Origin: Gordonia iterans
Lineage (GTDB): Bacteria; Actinomycetota; Actinomycetes; Mycobacteriales; Mycobacteriaceae
Assembly (NCBI RefSeq): GCF_002993285.1
Contig: NZ_CP027433.1
Coordinates: 2,976,001 to 3,040,000 of the forward strand
Length of the DNA: 64,000 nucleotides
Direction of reading: 5' to 3'
Shown here: piece after piece, positions 45,089-54,639 of the stretch
Layout: each line of letters opens with the position of its first letter
How positions within the stretch are numbered: the first letter of the stretch is position 1
Notes under the pieces: generated by a model
What the model was told of the DNA's origin: nothing
The model's input: only the letters and a program-made list of their open reading frames with translations
Databases searched by the model: none
Translations under genes and position numbers: made by a program

Positions 45089-45166
45089 CTAACGGGTGAT
45101 GAGCCAGGCGATGAGAACCAGGACGAGCAGGGCGATCAGCGCCCAGGTCACCTTCGAACGAAACAT
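45089..45166 (-). CDS. 25-residue single-helix membrane peptide
   Basis: An ATG-TAG frame of 25 codons: a basic head MFRSKV, one hydrophobic helix (WALIALLVLVLIAWLI) and a short TR end. It begins 3 bases after the stop of the 66-residue membrane protein, with GAGAG just upstream. The compact arrangement supports a real small protein, but there is no family evidence. Confidence 0.45.
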   Translation of the reverse strand: MFRSKVTWALIALLVLVLIAWLITR

Positions 45167-45169
45167 CTC

Positions 45170-45370
45170 TCAGATCCCTACTCCGTGGTCGTCGCCGACT
45201 TCCCGGCGGTCGAACAGTGAAAACACCCAGGCGACCAGGAAGTTCACCACCCAGGCGATTGCCGTCGCGAGGGGCAGGAGGATCGCCGCCACCACCAGAA
45301 GCTGGGGGACGAACGGGAGGGCTGTGAGCCACTCCTCGACTCCGTCCCACCACGACAGGATCGCGCTCAT
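45170..45370 (-). CDS. Small membrane protein upstream of the sulfate transporter
   Basis: A 66-residue protein with a strong GGGAGG site before ATG 45370. It has a Trp-rich start (MSAILSWWDGVEEWLTALP), then a long hydrophobic region (LLVVAAILLPLATAIAWVVNFLVAWVF) with one or two helices, and a charged end. A similar small membrane gene (Rv2401A) lies near subI in M. tuberculosis. Function unknown. Confidence 0.65.
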   Translation of the reverse strand: MSAILSWWDGVEEWLTALPFVPQLLVVAAILLPLATAIAWVVNFLVAWVFSLFDRREVGDDHGVGI

Positions 45371-45431
45371 CGACACCTCCCGGTTCGGCGGTCACTTATT
45401 CTCACGCTGACTTAAAACGCCGGCTCTCGCG

Positions 45432-45457
45432 ACCGGAGTTCGAACTGGAACTCCGGT
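45432..45457 (-). terminator. Intrinsic terminator after the M3 peptidase
   Basis: ACCGGAGTTC and GAACTCCGGT form a perfect 10-base stem with a six-base loop, 28 bases beyond the M3 peptidase stop. Further downstream on the minus strand a GCCGGCG is followed by TTTT, consistent with termination. Confidence 0.6.
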
Positions 45458-45485
45458 GCTGAAAAGACCGGCGTCCGACACCAGG

Positions 45486-47651
45486 CTACCCGGCGGTCGG
45501 AGCCAACCCGCGGCGGCGCAGGAGTGGCGCGATCTCAGCGGGATGTCCGAGCATCTCCGCGTGCGCGGCGACCGGGTCCACGCTGTCGCCGCGCGCCAGC
45601 ACCGCTTCGGCGAACGCGCGTCCCAGTTCGCGCCGCAGACCGCCTCCGCGCAGGAACCACTGCTCGGTCTCGGCGTCGAGGACCTCGGACCAGATGTACG
45701 AGTAGTACGCCGACGAGTATCCGCCGCCGAAGACGTGGTTGAAGTACGTGCTCCGGTACCGGGGCGGGATCAGCGGGTGCGCCAGTCCCGCTTCGTCGAG
45801 GGCGAGCGCTTCGAACTCTGCCACGTCGTGCGGAATGCTCTCCGGCGTCAGACGGTGCCAGGCCAGATCCAGCGCGGCGGCGGCCAGGTACTCGACGGTC
45901 GCGTGCGCCGGCTCCACGTCGGCGGCCTCGCGCACCGCGGCGATCAACTCGGTCGGCGCCGGTTCGCCGGTCTTCCAGTGCCGGGCGTAGCGGGTCACCA
46001 CGTCGGGGTGCAGTGCCCACATCTCGTTCACCTGCGACGGGAACTCGACGAAGTCGCGCGGTACCGAGGTGCCCGATTGCGAGCCGAACTCCACCGCCGA
46101 CAGCAGTCCGTGCAATGCGTGACCGAACTCGTGGAAGAGGGTCGTGAGCTGGTCGGCCGTGAGCAGACACGGCTCCCCCGGTTCGGGCTCGGTCAGGTTG
46201 AGCACGTTCACGATCACCGGCCGCGCGCCCAGTTGCGCCGACTGGTCGACGATGTTGTTCATCCACGCTCCGCCGCGCTTGGACGGGCGCGCATAGAAGT
46301 CGCCGAGGAACAGTCCCACGCCGCGGCCGTCCGCGCCGTCGAGGACCTCCCACACCCGTACGTCGGGGTGGTAGCCCTTCAGGTCCGGGCGTTCGGTGAA
46401 GGTCAGGCCGTACAGGGCGGTGGCGGCGGCGAACACCCCGTCGTTCAGCACCGCGTCGAGTTCGCAGTACTGCTCGAACTCGTCCGTCCTCACCTCCTGC
46501 GCATCGTTGCGTCGCTGATCGGGTGCGCCGTCACCTCGATGATCGGGTGCACCGTGTTCTCGCTGATCGAGCGAGTCCTGTCGATGATTGAGCGAGCGCA
46601 GCGAGTCGACATCGTCCTTCCCGGTCCGCCGGGCAGCGGCGAGCGCGAAGGACACGTCCCAGGGCTCCAGCGGTCCCCCGAAATCCTCTGTCAGGCACGC
46701 GATCTCGGCGTCAGCCGCCGCCGTCGCGGCCGATCCCAGTTCGCGGAGCAGGTCGGCCACCGCCGCGGGATCCGGTGCCGTCTCCTCGGCGATGGTGTAC
46801 GCGGCGTGGTCGTCGTACCCGAGCAGTCGTGCACGACGGGCCCGCAGTTCGACGATCTCCAGGATCATCGCCCGGGTGTCGTGACTGTTCCCTCGTGCGC
46901 ACCGGTCGACGGAAGCCTCGAAGACGCGTTGGCGCACATTCCGATTCGTCAGCTTGCCGACCGCGGACTGACTGGACGGCAGTTCCAGGGAGATCAGATG
47001 GCCCTCGCGCCCCTCGGCGCGGGCGAGGCGACGGGCTGCGGCGATCTCGGCATCGGACAGCCCGTCCAGGTCGGCCGCGTCCAGCACGTGCACCGCCGAC
47101 GCGTTGGTGTCGTCGAGCAGGTACTGGGAGAACTCGGTGGTGAGCGTCGCCAATCGGGCGGAGATCGCCCGCATCTCCGCTTGGCCGTCGGCGTCGAGTC
47201 CCGCCCCGGCGCGGACTGCGCTGCGGTAGCGCTTCTCCAGCAGCCGGCGCTGCGGCTCGGTGAGCTCGAGCCGGTCGATCTGCTCGTGCAGGGCCGCGAT
47301 GCGGGCGTACAGCCCCGGGTGCATCCCGACGGTGTTGGCATGCGCCGTGAGCCGCACCGCGAGTTCCTGCGCGATCTCCGCCCGGCGCGGATTGCTGTCC
47401 GCCCCTTCGAGATTGAAGAAGATCCCGTTCGCCCGCGCCAGTGAGCGGCCCGAGGCTTCGAGCGCGGCCAGAGTGTTGTCGAAGGTGGACGGCTCGCTGT
47501 TCGACGCGATCGCCTCCACCTCGGCGAGGTGTTCGGCCAAGGCGACGTCGTACGCGGGCAGGAAGTCCTCGTCGGAGATCGTCGCGAAGTCGGGCAGGTC
47601 GTACGGGAGCCCGGAATCGGCGAGCACGGGGTTCACAGCATCATCGGCCAT
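45486..47651 (-). CDS. M3-family oligopeptidase / dipeptidyl carboxypeptidase
   Basis: A 721-residue zinc peptidase of the M3 family (Dcp/oligopeptidase A type) that cleaves short peptides. The zinc site HEFGHALH is near residue 506, and the downstream glutamate lies in the following helix (FVEFPSQVNEMW). FGGGYSSAYYSYIWSEVLDAE is the conserved C-terminal segment. Near residues 345-385 there is a 35-residue Asp/Arg/Gln-rich insert (for example SLNHRQDSLDQREHGAPDHR) encoded by repeat-like DNA, right before the family sequence ELDAVLNDGVFAAATALYGL. It otherwise looks full length. Confidence 0.93.
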   Translation of the reverse strand: MADDAVNPVLADSGLPYDLPDFATISDEDFLPAYDVALAEHLAEVEAIASNSEPSTFDNTLAALEASGRSLARANGIFFNLEGADSNPRRAEIAQELAVRLTAHANTVGMHPGLYARIAALHEQIDRLELTEPQRRLLEKRYRSAVRAGAGLDADGQAEMRAISARLATLTTEFSQYLLDDTNASAVHVLDAADLDGLSDAEIAAARRLARAEGREGHLISLELPSSQSAVGKLTNRNVRQRVFEASVDRCARGNSHDTRAMILEIVELRARRARLLGYDDHAAYTIAEETAPDPAAVADLLRELGSAATAAADAEIACLTEDFGGPLEPWDVSFALAAARRTGKDDVDSLRSLNHRQDSLDQREHGAPDHRGDGAPDQRRNDAQEVRTDEFEQYCELDAVLNDGVFAAATALYGLTFTERPDLKGYHPDVRVWEVLDGADGRGVGLFLGDFYARPSKRGGAWMNNIVDQSAQLGARPVIVNVLNLTEPEPGEPCLLTADQLTTLFHEFGHALHGLLSAVEFGSQSGTSVPRDFVEFPSQVNEMWALHPDVVTRYARHWKTGEPAPTELIAAVREAADVEPAHATVEYLAAAALDLAWHRLTPESIPHDVAEFEALALDEAGLAHPLIPPRYRSTYFNHVFGGGYSSAYYSYIWSEVLDAETEQWFLRGGGLRRELGRAFAEAVLARGDSVDPVAAHAEMLGHPAEIAPLLRRRGLAPTAG
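46495..46615 (-). repeat. Repeat-derived insert inside the M3 peptidase gene
   Basis: Copies of GATCGGGTGC (twice), GATCGAGCGAGTC and GATTGAGCGAGCGCAGCGAG lie in a row. They match the interspersed GATCGAGCG-type repeats between other genes, and the insert keeps the reading frame. Confidence 0.7.
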
Positions 47652-47709
47652 GCGACCACTGTGCCACGATGACCGGGCACCGTCCGCCGCGCGTCAGCGC
47701 CCCGACGGC

Positions 47710-49584
<1,875 letters not shown>

Positions 49585-49637
49585 GGCGGCTCGGGGCTCC
49601 GGTCGGACCCAGGGGCCGCAGGTCTGCCCCTAGTTTG

Positions 49638-50090
49638 TCACGAGGCGGCCGCCGGACTCGACCCGCCGTCTCGCCGTCCGGCCAAAGCGCTCCTCACCAG
49701 ACCTCCCGCGAACAGCAGAGCGAGCGTGCCGATCACCACGACGACGATCGGGCCGAGCCAGACGGCGTACCAGTCGGTCGTCGCCTTGTCGAGGTGCATC
49801 GGGTCGTAGTAGACGCGGATCCGAGCATCGGAGCGGCTGTCCCGATCGTTGGTGTCCGCGGCGCCGGGGGCGGGAATCGACTGTTCCTCGCCGCCGGCGG
49901 GCCGGAAGTAGAGCCTCTCGTTCAGGTAGTAGCCGGGGGCGGTCGAGGTGTTGATCGCCCGTACACCGAGCCATCCGATACCGGCGATCAGGGCGACCAG
50001 CCCAAGTATCGCCACCACGAAAGCCATGTCCGGGACTGTTCGCGTGTCGTCGTCGGAGAGTCTCCGGGGAGTGCGGTCGTCGCGGGGCAT
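49638..50090 (-). CDS. DUF3592-like membrane protein
   Basis: A 150-residue protein with two hydrophobic helices (MAFVVAILGLVALIAGIGWLGV and WLGPIVVVVIGTLALLFAGGL) around an extracytoplasmic region that ends RIRVYYDPMHLDKAT, the pattern of DUF3592 proteins. ATG 50090 has GGAG upstream; a shorter start at the MAFVVA methionine is possible. Function unknown. Confidence 0.7.
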   Translation of the reverse strand: MPRDDRTPRRLSDDDTRTVPDMAFVVAILGLVALIAGIGWLGVRAINTSTAPGYYLNERLYFRPAGGEEQSIPAPGAADTNDRDSRSDARIRVYYDPMHLDKATTDWYAVWLGPIVVVVIGTLALLFAGGLVRSALAGRRDGGSSPAAAS

Positions 50091-50145
50091 GGCCTGACTC
50101 CATCTCGGTTCGCAGCGGTCGGCGGGCACGTAGGCTCGCATCATC

Positions 50146-50811
50146 ATGCACGACGACGACGATGCCTCCGAGCAACTGCACGACGACGGTGTCGCCGCCT
50201 CGATCGACCGGCCCGCGAGCGACTCGCGCGGACTGGTGATCCTGGCGCACGGCGCGGGTAGCGACCGAGAATCCGTTCTGCTGCGCACCCTCTCGGCGGC
50301 GCTCACCGCGCGCGGCCTCACCGTCGCACGCATCGACCTCCCCTATCGGCAGCAGCGGCCGAAGGGGCCGCCCTCGCCGTCGAAGGCCGCCGCCGATCGG
50401 GACGGGATCCGCGCCGCCGTCGCCGCGCTCCGGCCGCTCGCACCGAAGGGCCCGCTGATCGTCGGAGGGCAGTCGTACGGCGGGCGGCAGGCATCGATGG
50501 TCGTCGCCGACGATCCCGCGTTTGCCGACGCGCTGCTGCTGACGTCGTACCCGTTGCACCCGCCGGGCAAGCCCGAGAAGCTGCGCACCGAACACCTGCC
50601 GGAGATCGCGGCCCCGACGGTGATCGTGCACGGCCGCAGCGATGCCTTTGCCGCCTCCGACGAGCTCGCGGCCGCGGCGACGCTGTTCGCCGGGCCCGTG
50701 CACATCGTCGAGGTGGACAAGGCCGACCACGGCCTCAAACCCGAGCGCTCCGGGGTCGGCGAGCTCACCGCGGACGCCGTCGAGCAGTACCTCCTGACCG
50801 AGACGCCGTGA
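50146..50811 (+). CDS. Alpha/beta hydrolase (dienelactone hydrolase-like)
   Basis: A 221-residue alpha/beta hydrolase of the KANL3/Tex30-like group. The oxyanion segment is LVILAHGAGSDRES, the nucleophile elbow GGQSYGGRQ near residue 110, and the triad Asp and His appear in HGRSDAFA and KADHGLK. Its stop overlaps the GTG of the PemK-like gene (GTGA). Substrate unknown. Confidence 0.85.
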   Translation: MHDDDDASEQLHDDGVAASIDRPASDSRGLVILAHGAGSDRESVLLRTLSAALTARGLTVARIDLPYRQQRPKGPPSPSKAAADRDGIRAAVAALRPLAPKGPLIVGGQSYGGRQASMVVADDPAFADALLLTSYPLHPPGKPEKLRTEHLPEIAAPTVIVHGRSDAFAASDELAAAATLFAGPVHIVEVDKADHGLKPERSGVGELTADAVEQYLLTETP

Positions 50812-51230
50812 CCGGCCACGAGTACCGCCGTCGCCCCGGCCGCACGCGGCCGACACCCGAGTTGGCGCGCCGGATCACCTACGCGCCCGACCTCGACGGC
50901 GCTGCCGATCCCGGGGAGATCGTGTGGACCTGGGTCCCGTACGAGGAGGACCCCGGCCAGGGCAAGGATCGCCCGGTCCTGATCGTCGGACGCCAGGGCG
51001 CCGAGCTGGTCGGCCTGATGCTCTCGTCGCAGGCGCATCATCGCGACGACGAGAACTGGCTGCCGGTCGGTTCCGGCGCCTGGGACTACAACGGCCGCGA
51101 GAGCTACGTCCGGCTCGACCGGGTGATCGTGGTCGACGAGCACGGCATCCGCCGGGAGGGGTCGATCTGCCGGCGAGACACCTTCGACGCCGTCGCCGAC
51201 GAGCTGCGCCGCGACTACGGCTGGCGATAG
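50808..51230 (+). CDS. PemK/MazF-like domain protein
   Basis: A 140-residue protein with the core of the PemK/MazF (CcdB-like) fold: PGEIVWTWVPYEEDPGQGKDRPVLIVGRQG, then GSICRRDTFDAVADELRRDY. Family members are mRNA-cutting toxins, but no antitoxin gene is adjacent; the upstream partner is a hydrolase. The GTG start is fixed by the overlap. In M. tuberculosis a related gene lies at the same place (Rv2405 region). Toxin activity is not established. Confidence 0.65.
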   Translation: MTGHEYRRRPGRTRPTPELARRITYAPDLDGAADPGEIVWTWVPYEEDPGQGKDRPVLIVGRQGAELVGLMLSSQAHHRDDENWLPVGSGAWDYNGRESYVRLDRVIVVDEHGIRREGSICRRDTFDAVADELRRDYGWR

Positions 51231-51350
51231 TCGCAGGAAAGGACTCGGCCTGAGTAGAACTACGCAGACCGTTCGTGCGCTTCTACCCGAATCTCTCGGG
51301 GAATCTGCTCAAACCGCAGTTCACAGGAGTGTTCTCAGTGAGTGCTCAGG

Positions 51351-51356
51351 TAGCTT
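51351..51356 (+). promoter_or_regulatory. Leaderless -10 box of the DUF4189 gene
   Basis: TAGCTT ends 7 bases before ATG 51364, the same sequence and spacing as before the MFS gene at 37974. No Shine-Dalgarno sequence precedes the ATG. Confidence 0.5.
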
Positions 51357-51363
51357 TCCCGGC

Positions 51364-51753
51364 ATGAAAACTCGTCGCTTCTTCGCCGGACTCGGCATCG
51401 CCGTCTCCGTCGCCACCGCCGGATCCCTGCTCCCCGCCACGGCCCCCGCCGCCGACGCCCGCGCCTACAACTACGGTGCGATCGCCTGGAACTACAACGG
51501 CAAGACCTCCTACGCGGTGAACTACGGCAGCCGCGCCGCCGCCAAGAACCGGGCCAAGCGCCTGTGCGGACCGCGCTGCGGGTACTTCACCTTCTACAAC
51601 TCGTGCGGCGCCGTGGCGTACAAGTTCGGCCGCACCCGCACCACCGTCGGCACCGCCAGCGGTTTCCCGACGCGCGCCGCCGCCCAGCGCGCCGCCAAGC
51701 GCAAGGCCGGTCCCGGTTCACACATCCGCGCCTGGGCCTGCACCTCCCGCTGA
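51364..51753 (+). CDS. Secreted DUF4189 protein
   Basis: A 129-residue secreted protein. The signal peptide has basic KTRR, hydrophobic FFAGLGIAVSVATAGSLL and an A-D-A cleavage region near residue 33. The mature part is a DUF4189 domain (YGAIAWNYNGKTSYAVNYGSRAAAKNRAKRLC, then CGYFTFYNSCGAVAYKFG), with four cysteines able to form disulfides. Such proteins occur as small cell-wall or secreted factors. Function unknown. Confidence 0.85.
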   Translation: MKTRRFFAGLGIAVSVATAGSLLPATAPAADARAYNYGAIAWNYNGKTSYAVNYGSRAAAKNRAKRLCGPRCGYFTFYNSCGAVAYKFGRTRTTVGTASGFPTRAAAQRAAKRKAGPGSHIRAWACTSR

Positions 51754-51773
51754 TTCCGATCCGCCACCAAAGC

Positions 51774-51808
51774 CCGAAGCCCGCCGTCCCCGAGACAGCG
51801 GGCTTCGG
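51774..51808. terminator. Bidirectional terminator hairpin
   Basis: CCGAAGCCCGC and GCGGGCTTCGG form a perfect 11-base stem around a 13-base loop, between two convergent genes (DUF4189 and sulfotransferase). Confidence 0.7.
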
Positions 51809-51838
51809 TGCGTGGCGGGACGCCCGCCGGCACGCGGA

Positions 51839-52978
51839 TCAGCCCTTCAGGCGATCGCGCAATCCCACGGCCCGTCGCTTGACCCTTCGTGCCACGTCCT
51901 TGGCCCGGGTCGCGGCCGACCGCTGATCCACGGGTTCGGGCATCGCCGCGATCCAGTACGCCAGCGCGTCCAGGCCCGCGTTCGCGACGGCCTCGTCCGT
52001 CGGCTCCGGCGTCTCGGCGACGTCGACGCTCAGATCGACGCGGAGGTCGTCGAGCGTGCCGGTGATGCGGCAGCCCGCTGCGGCGATCGCGTCGATCAGC
52101 CGCACAGACTCGGTCGCCGCCCATTCACGCTGCTGCGCAGACAGTCCCAGCGGCTTGCCCTGGCTCGTGTTGCGCAGCGCGATCCCGATGAACCGCCGCT
52201 TGACGATGTTCTCGTAGCGCGTCCACGGGATCACACCCGACGGAATCCGGGTGTTGAGACGTCTCAGGAACTCGGTCTGCGCGGCCGACAGCGACATGTT
52301 GTGCCGCTCGCCGGTCTTCGGCAGCAACGCCGGGTCGACGCCCAGGACCGACAGGAAGCGATCCCACAGCGAGTCACCCTGTGCGGCGGTGCCCGGAGCG
52401 GGCACGGTGACCAGATGGATCCGGTCGGCCGGCACCAACGTCGACCACTTGCCCACCACCGCCGTGTAGTCCTGGAACTCCCAGAACGGCTCTTCGTGCA
52501 GTTCGCCGGTTCCCCCACCACCTGGAGCATGATCGGCGACCGAAGCCAGGAAGGTCGCGAAGTCGGTCGGACGCTGGTTCTTGACGTTCTCCTGGTACAC
52601 CGACGGCAATTGCCGGGCCAGGTCGCGCACGGTGAGGATCACGTGGACCTCCTCGGCGAAGGCCAGATCGTCGACCAGCCGCCTCAGGTCCTCCACCCCG
52701 GCGTTGGCGAACAACTCGTGCGAGACGATCGACGTACCCGGCCAGGCTTTCATCTGGGCCACCATCCGGGGCCAGGCTCCGGCGTGCTCGGGCGCGGCCC
52801 AGCTCAGGTAGCGCTCCGGCTGCAGATGCGCGGCGGCGTGGAAGTGGTCTTCGGGGTGGACGCCCGGATAGAGCAGTCCGGCGTTCTCCAGCGCGAGGTC
52901 GCGGTTCACCCAAAGACGATCCTGGATGTGCGTAGTACCGGTCTTGGGAAGTCCGACGTGGACGTAGACGATCGACAT
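51839..52978 (-). CDS. Sulfotransferase-family protein
   Basis: A 379-residue protein with the PAPS 5'-phosphosulfate loop at the start (YVHVGLPKTGTTHIQDRLW), then EVHVILTVRDLARQLPSVYQENVK, which matches the 3'-phosphate-binding arginine region of sulfotransferases. The C-terminal part is helical and ends in a basic tail. It would transfer sulfate from PAPS to an unknown acceptor. TAGACT lies 9 bases before the ATG and may be its -10 box. Confidence 0.8.
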   Translation of the reverse strand: MSIVYVHVGLPKTGTTHIQDRLWVNRDLALENAGLLYPGVHPEDHFHAAAHLQPERYLSWAAPEHAGAWPRMVAQMKAWPGTSIVSHELFANAGVEDLRRLVDDLAFAEEVHVILTVRDLARQLPSVYQENVKNQRPTDFATFLASVADHAPGGGGTGELHEEPFWEFQDYTAVVGKWSTLVPADRIHLVTVPAPGTAAQGDSLWDRFLSVLGVDPALLPKTGERHNMSLSAAQTEFLRRLNTRIPSGVIPWTRYENIVKRRFIGIALRNTSQGKPLGLSAQQREWAATESVRLIDAIAAAGCRITGTLDDLRVDLSVDVAETPEPTDEAVANAGLDALAYWIAAMPEPVDQRSAATRAKDVARRVKRRAVGLRDRLKG

Positions 52979-53059
52979 AGTGGGCTCAGTCTAGGGTTTC
53001 GCCCACGGGGTATCTCCTCGACTCACCGCCGCTCACGCGGCCGCCTCGAATCCACGGAT

Positions 53060-53088
53060 TTGGGGGCCGCCGCCACCGCTGGTAATCT
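53060..53088 (+). promoter_or_regulatory. rpsT promoter
   Basis: TTGGGG (53060-53065) and TAATCT (53083-53088) are separated by 17 bases, a usual housekeeping promoter layout. It implies a leader of about 100 bases before rpsT, in which S20 autoregulation could act. Confidence 0.5.
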
Positions 53089-53198
53089 TGTCTGCTGTTG
53101 CGAAACACGCTGGTCGCCGACCGATCGCGAATCGCACTGCTCCGAACAGAACACCAGGTCGCCCACCGCGGCCGCACCAACGATGTAAGGGATTACGC

Positions 53199-53459
53199 GT
53201 GGCAAACATCAAGTCGCAGATCAAGCGGAACAAGACCAACGAGCGTCGTCGCCAGCGGAATCAGTCGATCCGCAGCGCGCTGCGCACCGCTCTCCGCAAC
53301 TTCCGCGAGACCGTCGCCGCCGGCGACAAGGAGAAGGCCACCGAGCTGCTCGCGAGCACCAGCCGCCAGCTGGACAAGGCCGCCACCAAGGGCGTCATCC
53401 ACAAGAACCAGGCGGCCAACAAGAAGTCGGCCATGGCTCTCGCGGTCAACAAGCTCTGA
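53199..53459 (+). CDS. rpsT: 30S ribosomal protein S20
   Basis: An 86-residue S20: [21 protein letters not shown] at the start, helical [23 protein letters not shown] in the middle, and [19 protein letters not shown] at the end. GTG 53199 is the start, with AAGGG upstream. It binds 16S rRNA early in assembly. It is followed by a strong terminator. Confidence 0.98.
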   Translation: MANIKSQIKRNKTNERRRQRNQSIRSALRTALRNFRETVAAGDKEKATELLASTSRQLDKAATKGVIHKNQAANKKSAMALAVNKL

Positions 53460-53514
53460 TCCTCCCGCGGCTCACGCCGCACCCGGACCGCAGCGGTCCG
53501 ATGCACAGGTCTCA

Positions 53515-53557
53515 CGATCACCCCGACGATTACCACGCGGTCGTCGGGGTGATCGTC
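53515..53557 (+). terminator. rpsT terminator
   Basis: ACGATCACCCCGACGA and TCGTCGGGGTGATCGT form a perfect 16-base stem with an 11-base loop, 55 bases after the rpsT stop. Confidence 0.85.
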
Positions 53558-53585
53558 GTCTGTCCTCACTGTCGTGCCGGACATT

Positions 53586-53640
53586 CGCGACAACGGCAAG
53601 GCAGGCGCGACAACGGTAAGGCAGGCGCGACAACCGGCTG
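53586..53640 (+). repeat. 20-bp tandem repeat, about 2.7 copies
   Basis: CGCGACAACGGCAAGGCAGG starts at 53586 and 53606 (one base changed), with a partial third copy at 53626. It lies in the non-coding stretch 53460-53844, which holds only the rpsT terminator and repeats. Confidence 0.75.
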
Positions 53641-53728
53641 GAGACGAGACACCTGGGAGTGTCGCCTCTGCACCTGGCTGTCGCAACGTCGCACCGGCTG
53701 TCGCGGGGACACCCCCGAGACTGCCCCT

Positions 53729-53816
53729 CGCTGATCGAGCCCGCCCCCTTCGCTGATCGAGACAACCCCGCGCCGATCGAGCCCGCCCCCCTCGCTGATC
53801 GAGCGAAGTCGAGATC
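53729..53816. repeat. Interspersed GATCGAG-type repeat cluster
   Basis: GATCGAG occurs at 53733, 53755, 53775 and 53797, the last as GATCGAGCGAAGTCGAGATC, the full form of the interspersed repeat. No gene is seen here. Confidence 0.65.
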
Positions 53817-53844
53817 CCAGCGGTCACCCGCTCCCTGCCTCCCT

Positions 53845-54468
53845 TCAGGTGTCCGACGGCGTGCCGCGGTACACGGCTGCGGCGAACATCAGACCCGCCG
53901 CCGCGCACAGCACCCCGAAGACCATCCGCCCCCACGGCGGGAGGAAGAACTGCGGCAGGACGAGCGCGATCAGCACGCCGAGCGGCCACGCCGCCGCACT
54001 CCGCCGCTGGCGCTGCCAGACCACGGCGGCCAGCACCCCGGACACCGCGAGCAGCAGCAGTCCGGCTCCGAACGCGGTCACCGCGACCGGCTGATTCCGG
54101 ACCTGATCGACCAGATCCAGCACCGCCTCGTCCCCGCCCGTCGCCGCGCGGCCGATCGCGTGCAGCCCGAAGGTCTCCGCGCCGTAGTACGGAAGCACCA
54201 GCACCACGCCGGCGAATCCCGCCGCAGCAGCTGTCGCGGCCGATCGCCCGGGAGCGTCCCGCGCGAGCAGCACGGCGAACCAGGCGAACGAGGCGAGCCC
54301 GAGCGCTCCGCAGGCGTGCGCGACGATCCAGGCCGGTGCCGCGAACGCCTCCGCCGCGTCTGCGGTCTCCGGCCCCGCCGCATCGTCGTACGGCCGAATC
54401 AGCAGGTAGACGGCCATCAACAGACCGGCAGTCAGCGCAGGCAGAACGATGCGTGCGTCAGGGCGCAT
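53845..54468 (-). CDS. Multi-helix membrane protein of unknown function
   Basis: A 207-residue protein with about six hydrophobic helices (for example IVLPALTAGLLMAVYLLI, AAAAGFAGVVLVLPYY and PLGVLIALVLPQFFL). There is no signal of a known transporter or enzyme family. It stands alone between rpsT and holA. Confidence 0.7.
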   Translation of the reverse strand: MRPDARIVLPALTAGLLMAVYLLIRPYDDAAGPETADAAEAFAAPAWIVAHACGALGLASFAWFAVLLARDAPGRSAATAAAAGFAGVVLVLPYYGAETFGLHAIGRAATGGDEAVLDLVDQVRNQPVAVTAFGAGLLLLAVSGVLAAVVWQRQRRSAAAWPLGVLIALVLPQFFLPPWGRMVFGVLCAAAGLMFAAAVYRGTPSDT

Positions 54469-54639
54469 GGTGATCTCCTCGAATTTCCGAGAGCGGCGCT
54501 CTCTTCTACTCGACCGTAGCCCGAACGGCGGCGCAGAAGAAGAGCAGTGCTCGCGAATTCCGGGTGAACCCTGACCGACCCGCTATGGTCGACGACGCCT
54601 CCGATCAGCGTCGGCGTCGGGATCTAGCGCCGACCCGAT

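Noticed and set aside
45432-45457. GTTCGAA-containing sequence resembling a tRNA T-arm
   Set aside because: It is a simple 10-base hairpin with no acceptor, D or anticodon arms around it; better explained as a terminator.
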